Below, piece after piece: positions 56,878-64,000 of a stretch of DNA of 64,000 nt (within the stretch, counting starts at the first letter, position 1; every line of letters starts with the position of its first letter). The stretch comes from Lysobacter sp. MMG2 (GTDB lineage Bacteria > Pseudomonadota > Gammaproteobacteria > Xanthomonadales > Xanthomonadaceae), in NCBI RefSeq assembly GCF_016735495.2, contig NZ_JAERQY020000006.1:98083-162082 (forward strand), in the 5' to 3' direction. Position numbers and translations under genes: made by a program. The notes under the pieces are model-generated. The model was not told the origin of the DNA and ran no database searches. It saw only the letters and a list, made by a program, of their open reading frames with translations.

Positions 56878-57129
56878 ATGTCGGAGACTTGGCTCACGCC
56901 TGATGAGGTCGGGGAACTCACTGCCCTAAAGCCGAACAGCTGGAAGGCTCAATGCCGGCGGCTGGCTTCGATGGGCATCCCTTTCCTACCAAACGCAGTG
57001 GGCCGTCCACTCGTTGAGCGGACGGCCGTCTTGAAGGGTCCTCGGAAAGTGACTAAGCCAAGAGTTGAGCCCAACTGGCCGGCCATCAACAGCGTTCCTA
57101 GACGGCCCAAGGGCCGCAGGGGCCACTAG
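56878..57129 (+). CDS. DUF4224-type small protein, second in the window
   Basis: 83 residues; WLTPDEVGELTALKPNSWKAQCRRLASMGIPFLPNAVGRPLVERTAV matches the DUF4224 pattern and is distantly like the protein at 55857. Basic C-terminus. Ends in TAG. Confidence 0.7.
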   Translation: MSETWLTPDEVGELTALKPNSWKAQCRRLASMGIPFLPNAVGRPLVERTAVLKGPRKVTKPRVEPNWPAINSVPRRPKGRRGH

Positions 57130-57254
57130 CGTTAGATCCCGACAGAACCGAGCGCATCCAATCGCGATAGCGCCTGACGATCGGTCCGCCCCAAGCGATT
57201 CAAGCCAGGGGTGTCCCGGCCGATATCGCGGCAATCCCATTTCTCGGTGACGGC

Positions 57255-57497
57255 ATGTCGAAGGATCTCCCCGTGACCGTCTACGCCGGCTTCGTGCTAA
57301 TTGGCCTGCTCGGTATTGCTCTGCTCACTTCGATGGCGATGGGACTGTCGGACAGCCATGAGGCTTGCGTCGTGGAGGTAGTCGAAGGCGCGGGCAGTGA
57401 AAGGGAGTTGCGCCGAGCCTTTGAGGGTGAGGCCTGCCGCGAAATGGAAACGAAGGCGAAGGTGGGCGAGGCCACCATGCGGGCCCTGTTCGAATAG
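57255..57497 (+). CDS. Small membrane protein
   Basis: 80 residues; one N-terminal membrane helix (YAGFVLIGLLGIALLTSMAMGL) and a charged C-terminal part with two cysteines. Unrecognised. Ends in TAG. Confidence 0.55.
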   Translation: MSKDLPVTVYAGFVLIGLLGIALLTSMAMGLSDSHEACVVEVVEGAGSERELRRAFEGEACREMETKAKVGEATMRALFE

Positions 57498-57529
57498 CCC
57501 CCCCTCACACGACGCTTGGTGCTGCTGGT

Positions 57530-57558
57530 AATGCCCGCTTTCGACCCAGCGGACTTTG
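57530..57558. repeat. AATGcCCGCT...AGCGGACtTT palindrome, copy 1
   Basis: Palindromic element with arms around GCCCGCT and AGCGGAC and the centre TTCGACCC. The other 288 bases between 57497 and 57786 show no gene. Two related copies flank the far side of the TIGR03118 gene. Confidence 0.5.
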
Positions 57559-57785
57559 CTTAGAGGCCCGAAACGAACGTTTATCCTCTTTTACCCGAGG
57601 CAGTCAGGCATACACGCTCTGCACAAAGCACAATGAAGTGAGCCTGTGCTTACGCGCGGCCCTCTCGTGAGCGCCTCGCCGCAGCGACTGACAGACGGCT
57701 CGGATCGAACGTTGTCGCGGCCTAGACTTAGGTGCCGAGGGAGTGGGACCCACGACGTTGTGTCAGCACTTCACGGGAGGCCGTC

Positions 57786-58883
57786 ATGCATCGCCATCTT
57801 CGATTCTTCCTGCGGCTGTGTTCGGTTGTCGCGTTCTCGATGGTTCTCGCGATAACGCCAGCGCTCGCTCAAAGCAGGTACAAGGTGCGCTACCTGGTGT
57901 CGAACGGCACGATTGCAGCAGACCACATCGATTCCAACCTTGTCGATCCGTGGGGACTCGCATTCGATCCGTATGGGTTTGCGTGGGTCGCATCACCGGC
58001 CAGTCGCGCCGTGATGAAGTACGACGGAAACGGCGTATCACAACCGCCCTTGGTGCGCGTGCCCGTCTCGGCTTACGGCAACCTGAGGCCCTTCGGCATC
58101 GTCTTCAATGGCGGCTATGAGGGTTTCATCACTTGCAATGCCAATGGTCTATGCAGGACCAGTCGGTTCTTGATGACCACGGACATCGGTTCGATACACG
58201 GCTGGAACCCGGAAACCGATCCGGCCGTCGCCTTCTACCGCTTCAACAGCGGATCACTTCCCTACCTTACGGGAATGGCGCTCAGCGGCTGCTGCGGCCG
58301 TCAACTTCTCTACGCGGTGCTGCCCGGCCAGCGTGGTTTGCCCGTGTTCGACAACGATGCCAACGGAAACATCAAGCGCAGTTCGATGCCTGTCGGTGCG
58401 TTCTACGATCCGGCACTTCCGGCTGATCTGGCTCTACACAATGTGCAGGCCATCGGCGGGAACATCTACGCTGCATACGCAAGGTTCGACGGCTTCAGGC
58501 CACCTAACGCGGTGCCAGCCGCGGGAGCGGGACGAGTGACGGTGTTCACTCCGAGCGGGCGTCTGATCAGGGTCATCTCGACCGGCGGCGCACTGAATGC
58601 TCCGTGGGGAATGGCCATGGCGCCCGCGGAGTTCGGAGATCACAGCAACAAGCTGCTAGTCGCCAACCTCGGTGATGGGCGTATAAACGTCTTCGATCCA
58701 ACCAGCGGTGCGCACCTGGGATGCCTGCGGGATGCGTCCGGCAATCCCATCGTCATCGATGGCCTCCGGGCAGTGCAGTTCGGCAACGGAGTTGCCAATC
58801 AGTCTGTGAATACGCTGTACTTCACGGCCGGACCGGTCAATGGAGCCGCGGGCTTGTACGGCCGCGTTGATCTAATCCGATAG
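57786..58883 (+). CDS. Secreted TIGR03118 family protein
   Basis: 365 residues with a signal peptide (LCSVVAFSMVLAITPALAQS) and an NHL/beta-propeller-like body. SNLVDPWGLAFDPYGFAWVASPASRAVMKYDG, RPFGIVFNGG, HNVQAIGGNIYAAYA and APWGMAMAPAEFG fit TIGR03118. The function of the family is unknown; exported ligand binding is likely. It looks like chromosomal-type cargo in the element and is flanked by palindromes. Confidence 0.8.
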   Translation: MHRHLRFFLRLCSVVAFSMVLAITPALAQSRYKVRYLVSNGTIAADHIDSNLVDPWGLAFDPYGFAWVASPASRAVMKYDGNGVSQPPLVRVPVSAYGNLRPFGIVFNGGYEGFITCNANGLCRTSRFLMTTDIGSIHGWNPETDPAVAFYRFNSGSLPYLTGMALSGCCGRQLLYAVLPGQRGLPVFDNDANGNIKRSSMPVGAFYDPALPADLALHNVQAIGGNIYAAYARFDGFRPPNAVPAAGAGRVTVFTPSGRLIRVISTGGALNAPWGMAMAPAEFGDHSNKLLVANLGDGRINVFDPTSGAHLGCLRDASGNPIVIDGLRAVQFGNGVANQSVNTLYFTAGPVNGAAGLYGRVDLIR

Positions 58884-58942
58884 CCGCGGAATTGGGACCG
58901 TACCAGCAAAGCGGCGGCGAGTTGGTTCGATCAAGCGCACTG

Positions 58943-59031
58943 AATGTCCGCTCCTGGCCGATAGCGGACTTTCGCCCGGGTGCCTGCACCGCAGTGCTAA
59001 TGTCCGCTTTCGACCCAAATCAGACGTTCGG
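58943..59031. repeat. AATGTCCGCT palindromes, copies 2 and 3
   Basis: Two related elements at 58943-58974 (AATGTCCGCT...AGCGGACTTT) and 58999-59031 (AATGTCCGCTTTCGACCCAA...CAGACGTT). With the copy at 57530 they bracket the TIGR03118 gene. The 206 bases from 58884 to 59089 hold no gene. Confidence 0.55.
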
Positions 59032-59089
59032 CAACTGACGAGTTCGAGCTCATAGCTCTTTAAAAGGACTTGCGATAGGAGCTATCCCT

Positions 59090-59329
59090 ATGACCGATGT
59101 AGTTGTCTATGTTCCATTGGACGGCGCGGCACACAGCCTTGAGCCGGAGGACAAAACTCGCTTCACACCGGTTCCGGTCAGGACGAATGCTTGGGAAAGC
59201 AGGAGCACTTTTCTTTACCGAGAGCAGGGTCTTGACGACAGTTCCTTCAGGCAGAAACTGTTGGATTGGAACAACAAGTGCCCGGGCGAAAAAGTGGATT
59301 TTTGGCAGGCAAGCGTACCCCACGCATAA
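59090..59329 (+). CDS. Hypothetical protein
   Basis: 79 residues, unrecognised, no membrane segment. Start follows a GATAGGAGC-like ribosome site. Confidence 0.5.
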   Translation: MTDVVVYVPLDGAAHSLEPEDKTRFTPVPVRTNAWESRSTFLYREQGLDDSSFRQKLLDWNNKCPGEKVDFWQASVPHA

Positions 59330-59404
59330 CCGCTGTTGAGGGCCGCCGCTCGGCCCGCTACTGCCTGGGATACGACCGTCCTGGGCCAAATACGAGAAGG
59401 CATC

Positions 59405-59623
59405 ATGACTGCCGAAGATGAATCGATGCTTGAGCTGTTCGGGGCGCTTACTACATGCCTCTCCCGGGTCATTGCGTTGACCACTCTTCCGCAGCTTGCG
59501 CGATTCGAGACTGAGGTGCTTGAGCTGCTGCAAAATGTGGGCGCCGAGTCAGCCTCAACCAGAGCATTCCGTTCGGTGCTTCGTGAAATAGAAGGCCGGC
59601 GTGCGCTCCTCGCTCCGCAGTAG
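59405..59623 (+). CDS. Hypothetical protein
   Basis: 72 residues, helical, acidic; unrecognised. GAAGG lies ahead of the ATG. Ends in TAG. Confidence 0.5.
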   Translation: MTAEDESMLELFGALTTCLSRVIALTTLPQLARFETEVLELLQNVGAESASTRAFRSVLREIEGRRALLAPQ

Positions 59624-59712
59624 CAGCGTGATCTTTCGTGCCCGGGCGGGTGTTGGATGGCCGTCCGCTTAGCGGTCGCAACCTGTGCGACGGGCGGCCG
59701 TAGGATGGCGCC

Positions 59713-60039
59713 ATGCTTCCGAACGGCTTCCACTTCGAACGGTACGTCGATGGCCCTGGCCTTTACTTGGGCGATCGGGTCGTGGCTTCCGCATGTCCGG
59801 CGAACTACGACCCGGATCCACCATGGCGGCTTTGCATCAACCCCGCGGGCCTGCCGCGCTATGTATTCACGAGGACCGAGGCCGACTCGATCCGATACAT
59901 GGAGGCGTGGGCCACTAAGTGGGAGAACCGGATCAAGGAGGAGGTCGGCCGTACGGGCAATCCATTCGGCCACCTGCTGGTCCGACCGCGCGAGCAGGTC
60001 ACGACCACCCATCACCGCAGGCGCCGCAAGCGCCACTGA
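59713..60039 (+). CDS. Hypothetical protein
   Basis: 108 residues with a beta-rich N-terminus (GFHFERYVDGPGLYLGDRVVA) and a strongly basic end (HHRRRRKRH). Unrecognised; the tail may bind nucleic acid. Confidence 0.55.
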   Translation: MLPNGFHFERYVDGPGLYLGDRVVASACPANYDPDPPWRLCINPAGLPRYVFTRTEADSIRYMEAWATKWENRIKEEVGRTGNPFGHLLVRPREQVTTTHHRRRRKRH

Positions 60040-60051
60040 CAAAGGCCATAG

Positions 60052-60288
60052 ATGACGACTAAACAATCTTGGGCCGAGATCCTCCCGTGGCTGCAACAGC
60101 TTCGCCTCACCGCCGAGGACCTGAAATCTCGCTTCCCTGATGAAGCTGACTTCATGCCCCGGTTTGCAGACCTTGCCGACGACGTCCTTGCGTCGTCCGA
60201 TAACGACTGCATCGAGGAGGCCAGTATCCGGATCACGGACATCCTGATCGATCTGGGCTACGTGCCCGAACATGAGAGACAGCACTGA
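60052..60288 (+). CDS. Hypothetical protein
   Basis: 78 residues, acidic and helical (WAEILPWLQQLRLTAEDLKSRF). Starts 12 bases after the previous gene. Unrecognised. Confidence 0.5.
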   Translation: MTTKQSWAEILPWLQQLRLTAEDLKSRFPDEADFMPRFADLADDVLASSDNDCIEEASIRITDILIDLGYVPEHERQH

Positions 60289-60378
60289 CGTTCGTCAGCG
60301 AGGTGAGAGAGCGATGAAATGCCGGCGACGTCACGGACGCGACAGTACGCTCGCCTGAAATCTCTCGTAGTTGCTCTA

Positions 60379-60741
60379 ATGCGGATTTTGCTAGTTGAAG
60401 ACACGCCAGAAGTCGCAGATTGCGTCGTAATGGCGCTGGAGGCCCTCGGGCACACGGCGGTACATGCCAGCTCCATTGCACAAGCCGTGCACCTTCTGGA
60501 GGGGCGGAAGACATTCGATGCAGCAATGCTGGACGTCAACATGGGCGCCGAGACGACCGCCGACGTGGCGATGGTTCTGACGGAGAGCGGCATCCCCTAC
60601 GTAATCGCAAGCGCGCGCGCCGCCGACGATCTTCCTGCCGGAATGGTCGGCACTGGTCACCTGCGCAAACCTTACCTCCTTGATGATTTGGAACGCGCAC
60701 TGCAAACCTGTCGCATCCATACCGTAGGGCCAAGGGACTAA
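60379..60741 (+). CDS. Stand-alone response-regulator receiver domain
   Basis: 120 residues. Phosphoryl-site residues are visible: acidic pair in LVEDTPE, phospho-acceptor Asp in AAMLDVNMG, Ser in VIASAR for the Thr/Ser switch, and Lys in LRKPY. No output domain or histidine kinase is nearby, so it may be phosphorylated by a host kinase. Confidence 0.85.
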   Translation: MRILLVEDTPEVADCVVMALEALGHTAVHASSIAQAVHLLEGRKTFDAAMLDVNMGAETTADVAMVLTESGIPYVIASARAADDLPAGMVGTGHLRKPYLLDDLERALQTCRIHTVGPRD

Positions 60742-60896
60742 CGGCTGCTCCAACGTCCGCCTCACACCGCGTGCTGTATGGTCCAGAAGCAATCGCACCG
60801 GGCGCACTTCCTGCGTCCCGACATTGGGCCTCCGTGCAGCTCGTCCGCTGCGGCGTCGCCCTACGGCACCTCAGCGGCAGCACATTGAGGTGCACT

Positions 60897-61160
60897 GTGA
60901 AACTGTCAGAGCAGCCCGTCAGGCTTCACGACGATTCCGCGCGCATTAATTGCGATCAACGATGGCTCGCCCAAGCTTTGGGACGTAGCGCATCCACGTG
61001 TCTCGCACATCTGGATTGGGACGAAGTTGCGGCTCACTTAATGGTCGCTTGGCATACAAGTTCCGTGTCCGGGCGGGTCGAGTGGAGTGAAGTCGAACCT
61101 ATTGCCTACGAAGCCTGGTCTGCCGCGTTAGATCACAGGCGAAACACCGAGTCGGTCTAA
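60897..61160 (+). CDS. Hypothetical protein
   Basis: 87 residues from a GTG with GAGG ahead; Trp-rich second half (DWDEVAAHLMVAWHTSS). Unrecognised. Its end overlaps the convergent SRAP gene by four bases. Confidence 0.5.
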   Translation: MKLSEQPVRLHDDSARINCDQRWLAQALGRSASTCLAHLDWDEVAAHLMVAWHTSSVSGRVEWSEVEPIAYEAWSAALDHRRNTESV

Positions 61161-62113
61161 GCCGCCACTCGATGCTCGTAGAAGGGATGCCGCTTGTCCT
61201 CCAGTATCTCGTCCATGATTGCGAGGTTCTTCGGGTCAGGACTGAGCCAAGCGTCCATATGCTCAGGCTTGATGTTGATGATGGTCCGATCGTGGCCGGT
61301 CATCGCCACCTCTGGCTCCGGTTCATCAGTGATGGCCGCGCAGGACAGTAGCTCCTCGACGCCATCGGTCCATGCGTACCAGAGCACTGGGATGTAGAGC
61401 GGCTCGCCCGTCTGCGGCGTGAACTCCAGCTCCATGCTCTTCGGACGCTCCCCATCGGCCAGCGCGCGCTGCTCGTAGTCGTGGCGCGCCACGCTCTCGT
61501 AGAAGTGCGTCGCGACCATGATTCCGTGGCGGTAGCCGTAGAGACGCTTCCAGACGCTTCTGAGGCTGTCTCGGCGGGCGTTGTAGGTGCCGGGCTTGGC
61601 CTTCTCGTCGGCCAAGGTCCAGCCGGGTAGGCGGCACTGATAGCGCATCGGCTTGACAACCTTCCGCCCGTCCTCGATGACCATCACCAACGTGTAGTCG
61701 CCGGGCCATATGCGGTCGTCGTCTTCGGCGGGCTCTGTCCGCTGGAGCCTGTCGGCCTTGAGGCGTTCCGCCGCGATCCGGTTGTTCGCCACACGGATGA
61801 TCTCCTGGGACTTCTTGGTGACCCGTTTCTGCAGGGCCGCCTCTGCCTCGGCGATCTTCTCTTGCTGGATGGCGATTCGCTCGTCGATCCGGGCCAGCTC
61901 GGCCTCCCGGGCCTCGTCGATCATCTGCTTCACCTGGGCCTCGAACTCGTCCTGCGGCTCGGCGAAGGCCAGCTCGATGGCCTTGGGGATCTTGGGACTG
62001 CCACCCTCCCGGCGCTCCCAGAAGATCCGGGTGAAGTCGCCGATGCTCAGAATGGCCCCGAACTGGCGGGTGAACTTCTTGTAGTCGGCCCAGATCTGCG
62101 CGGAGTAGCACAT
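61157..62113 (-). CDS. SRAP domain protein (YedK/HMCES family)
   Basis: 318 residues. The catalytic Cys2 in MCYSAQ, Asn in TYNARRD, Glu in HFYESV and His in MTGHDR fit the SRAP active site, which forms a covalent link with abasic sites in single-stranded DNA and protects them. It is about 95 residues longer than YedK because of a charged helical stretch at about residues 57-125 (EAREAELARIDERIAIQQEK and on), likely coiled coil. SRAP genes are frequent cargo of phages and islands. Confidence 0.88.
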   Translation of the reverse strand: MCYSAQIWADYKKFTRQFGAILSIGDFTRIFWERREGGSPKIPKAIELAFAEPQDEFEAQVKQMIDEAREAELARIDERIAIQQEKIAEAEAALQKRVTKKSQEIIRVANNRIAAERLKADRLQRTEPAEDDDRIWPGDYTLVMVIEDGRKVVKPMRYQCRLPGWTLADEKAKPGTYNARRDSLRSVWKRLYGYRHGIMVATHFYESVARHDYEQRALADGERPKSMELEFTPQTGEPLYIPVLWYAWTDGVEELLSCAAITDEPEPEVAMTGHDRTIINIKPEHMDAWLSPDPKNLAIMDEILEDKRHPFYEHRVAA

Positions 62114-62339
62114 AATCTCTTGTCCTTTCGGCTTCAGCTAGCTGAACGTCGAGTCGCGGCCACCGCTGCGACGGTCTAACCCATTGATTGTAAACAGGCC
62201 GCGCGTAGGGTAAATGGCGAATGTGAACTAGTAGGCAGGAGGGCGGAATGCGTCACTTGCGACGATGTTAGCCACCCCCGTAGAGTTGCCAGCTGAGCAG
62301 ATCCGGTATCCCGGACACCTGCCTCATGGAGGAAACGAA

Positions 62340-62543
62340 ATGCTCAAGCGCAACTATCCCGCTCCTAAGGTTGGCAAGTCGTATGCGCTGCATACGCAAG
62401 CCCGCAGCGAGCCCGCGCGTCTGAACGTCTCCGTGACTCGCCAAACCTTGTTGAACATCGAATCAGCCGAGCCGTCCGACCAGATGATGGCTAAGATTCG
62501 TAGCGTTGTGGACCAGTCGCGCGTCGCCGACGAATCCATTTGA
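62340..62543 (+). CDS. Small protein, possible antitoxin partner
   Basis: 67 residues, basic start and helical end; unrecognised. GGAGGAAA lies ahead of the ATG. It ends three bases before the MazF/PemK-like gene, the spacing of an antitoxin, but lacks a recognisable DNA-binding fold. Confidence 0.55.
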   Translation: MLKRNYPAPKVGKSYALHTQARSEPARLNVSVTRQTLLNIESAEPSDQMMAKIRSVVDQSRVADESI

Positions 62544-62546
62544 CAC

Positions 62547-63089
62547 GTGGGTATTCCCGCGTCGTGGCAGGGCGCCAGCCTTCCCGTCCTGGCAGAAGTC
62601 TGCCTCGCATATTTTCCGTACAACGAAGCTCCTGATGCTCCCGGACCAGTGGAGCACCCGGTTCTTGTGCTCGCAATCAGCCGGAAGGATCCCTTTTCGC
62701 TGTTCGTGGCATACGGAACAAGCCAAGGCATTGACCACCCGCATCCTTGGGATTTGGTTCTAAGCAAAGACGAAGCTCAAGAGATTGGTTTGTCCAAGCC
62801 GACGCGTTTCGCGCTCGATAGAACAGTTTGGCTCCCTTACGACGACGTATGGTTCAAGCGCGCAATTGGTCGTCAAACCCCACGCCTCGGTGCGTTGCCA
62901 AAGGCAGCTTTGAAACGCCTGGGCGAGAGCCGCATCACTTGGGAGCATGCGCATCAGATGTCGCTCATCCCAGGCATGGAGCCAAAGGCGGATTTAGCCA
63001 AGACGGAACACGTAGCCCCTGCGATTTCTGATGCGCCCGTCGTAGAGCAATCGGCCAAGGTTAAGCCTGCCTCTCAAGCAGAGGAGTAG
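62547..63089 (+). CDS. PemK/MazF-like toxin candidate
   Basis: 180 residues. CLAYFPYNEAPDAPGP, HPVLVLAIS, FVAYGTSQGID and TRFALDRTVWLPYDDVWF match a proteobacterial branch of the PemK/MazF family as I recall it; MazF proteins are endoribonucleases. The last 50 residues are an unstructured tail. GTG start directly after the small gene upstream, so a toxin-antitoxin pair is plausible. The family call is by eye. Confidence 0.6.
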   Translation: MGIPASWQGASLPVLAEVCLAYFPYNEAPDAPGPVEHPVLVLAISRKDPFSLFVAYGTSQGIDHPHPWDLVLSKDEAQEIGLSKPTRFALDRTVWLPYDDVWFKRAIGRQTPRLGALPKAALKRLGESRITWEHAHQMSLIPGMEPKADLAKTEHVAPAISDAPVVEQSAKVKPASQAEE

Positions 63090-63231
63090 TGCGGTCCAAG
63101 TGATGTTGCGTGCCCGCGCGTGTAGACTTCCACACGTAGCGCCCGCGGCCGTCGCCATGACCGAGGTCAATTGAGACGAGAGCCGCAGTCTCGCTCTGGC
63201 TAAAGCCTTCGCTGTGGTACAGACGCATCAT
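63061..63231 (-). pseudogene. Possible C-terminal remnant of a tyrosine recombinase
   Basis: A 56-residue open stretch reading MMRLYHSEGFSQSETAALV then SIDLGHGDGRGRYVW. LGHG followed by RYV resembles the box II end of tyrosine integrases. No start or upstream domain exists (a stop lies just upstream), and it overlaps the toxin gene's end on the other strand. Weak evidence. Confidence 0.3.
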
Positions 63232-63374
63232 GTCGCAAGCGTAGGCATACGCAGGGCGTGCGCTTGCAGACTCAGTCGCTCGCTAGCGGGTCGATACGCA
63301 CCCCGGCAGCCACATGAAGACCCGGACGATGTATCCGTCCGGGTCGGGCTTGCGCATTCATGCGTGTAGCGGTG

Positions 63375-63878
63375 TCAAGGTTCCACGCAATGCGGTGTCG
63401 GGCACGGCGGCGGATCTACCGGCGGCGGCTCGCCCCCCGGCACGCCGTACACGTCAACGTGCGTGATCGCCACGCCAGCCGACTTCAGCGTGAAGCGGAG
63501 CCAGTTGGTAGTAATCCATGGCGCTGCTACCGAACCGCTTTGCGCGCGGGTGAATAGCATCGGATTGCTGCCGTCCGGGTTCGACACCCACACCTCGGCG
63601 TCGGAGCGGTTGGAGTTCCATGTGATGGTGGATGTGCAGCGATCGCTGCCCCACGGAATCGTGCACGGGTTCGGGTTGGCGCCGATGGAGCCCGACGGCG
63701 GAGGGAGCACGCTGATGGACCAGTCCGGCGTCGCGCCGCTGAGCCACGACATCCCATCCTTTACCATCCTCCACTGCATCTGGTACGTGCCCGCCCAAGC
63801 GGGCGCCTGCACCCAGAAGTTGAAGGCAACGTCCTGGCCAGGGCCGACGTCATGCGGCATCGCGACGCGGTTGGTGCT
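63375..63878 (-). pseudogene. Ig-like (NBR1-type) domain protein, N-terminus removed by an IS element
   Basis: The frame carries RVAMPHDVGPGQDVAFNFWVQ and GTYQMQWRMVKDGMSWLSG, which fit Ig-like domains related to the NBR1 central domain of secreted or phage proteins. It is followed by a region with ITWNSNRSDAEVWVSNPDG and a Pro-rich end (GGEPPPVDPPPCPTPHC). The domain's beginning is missing: the frame meets the IS left end at about 63878. An ATG inside the domain (63860) is not a natural start. Confidence 0.6.
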
Positions 63879-64000
63879 GTAGCGTCCTCGAAAATTCGAT
63901 CCAGTTGGAAGTAGAGTTTCCCCAGAAGGAGCTCTGCATGAAGAAGTCGAAATTCACCGAGGAACAGATCGTCCGGATCCTGAAAGAGGTTGAAGCCGGC
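63878..64000 (+). mobile_element. IS3-family insertion sequence, left end (partial)
   Basis: Begins at about TGTAGCGTCCTCGAAAATTC (63878) and runs off the window, carrying the start of the transposase orfA. The exact border is inferred from where the Ig-like frame breaks; the other inverted repeat is outside. Confidence 0.65.
63938..64000 (+). CDS. IS3-family transposase OrfA, partial
   Basis: First 21 codons only. KSKFTEEQIVRILKEVE is the N-terminal helix-turn-helix of IS3-family OrfA. AAGGAG sits about seven bases ahead of the ATG. In such elements OrfA and OrfB are joined by a programmed frameshift. Confidence 0.85.
   Translation, partial: MKKSKFTEEQIVRILKEVEAG

Noticed and set aside
57209..57219. 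GGGTGTCCCGG matches 11 bases of tRNA-Leu (42742-42752) and could be attR
   Set aside because: The match is in the variable/T-arm border, not the 3' end, and similarity stops at once on both sides. In GC-rich DNA this is easily chance.

Overview
The window looks like a chromosome segment of a high-GC gammaproteobacterium of the Xanthomonadaceae, most likely Lysobacter or a close relative. Grounds are gene content and order (exbBD-msbA-lpxK-kdsB-uvrC-pgsA, a complete sdh cluster, an E1 enzyme with fused alpha and beta parts, a bacterial kynurenine route), overlapping start/stop junctions, and Xanthomonadaceae-style palindromic and heptad repeats. This is judgement from the sequence, without a database search.

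Bases 1-42,200 are ordinary chromosome. In order: a kynurenine-degradation cluster on the minus strand (3-hydroxyanthranilate dioxygenase, RidA-type deaminase, carbonic anhydrase, aldehyde dehydrogenase, an SDR protein); asnS; an A-type Fe-S carrier and class I fumarase; membrane and lipid enzymes (fatty acid hydroxylase family, patatin, phospholipase A1); a cold-shock gene; tcdA, tatD and glycine-zipper proteins; glutaryl-CoA dehydrogenase; fused branched-chain 2-oxoacid E1; asnB; ygfZ. Then comes a succinate dehydrogenase cluster with a 54-codon SDHAF4-like gene ahead of sdhCDAB and sdhE-ygfX behind it, and an envelope block (lol permease and ATPase, comEC, exbBD, msbA, lpxK, kdsB, phosphatase, uvrC, pgsA).

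At 42,334-42,775 three tRNA genes (Gly-GCC, Cys-GCA, Leu-TAA) form a small array. A P4-type tyrosine integrase begins 159 bases past tRNA-Leu, so this tRNA is the likely attachment site of the mobile region that fills the rest of the window. That region holds small early genes, an HNH endonuclease, a replication-initiator-like HTH protein, a possible late regulator, a reversed cargo gene, then four genes for virion or ejection-type proteins (49,868-55,030), followed by many small HTH/DUF4224 genes and cargo (secreted TIGR03118 protein, lone receiver domain, SRAP protein, MazF/PemK-like toxin). An IS3-family element starts at about 63,878 and cuts a gene for an Ig-like domain protein. The right end of the element was not found.

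The main discovery candidate is the virion block. Four consecutive reading frames (1,636 codons) stay open end to end with no frameshift, no TAA and no TGA inside, but are crossed by 11 in-frame TAG codons. All four end in TAA or TGA, and each has a TAG within its first 29 codons. Many flanking genes of the same element use TAG as an ordinary stop. This fits amber read-through (probably as Gln) confined to late genes. The competing view is a dead prophage decaying by CAG-to-TAG changes, and the apparent loss of terminase, portal and capsid genes supports it. No suppressor tRNA was recognised in the window.
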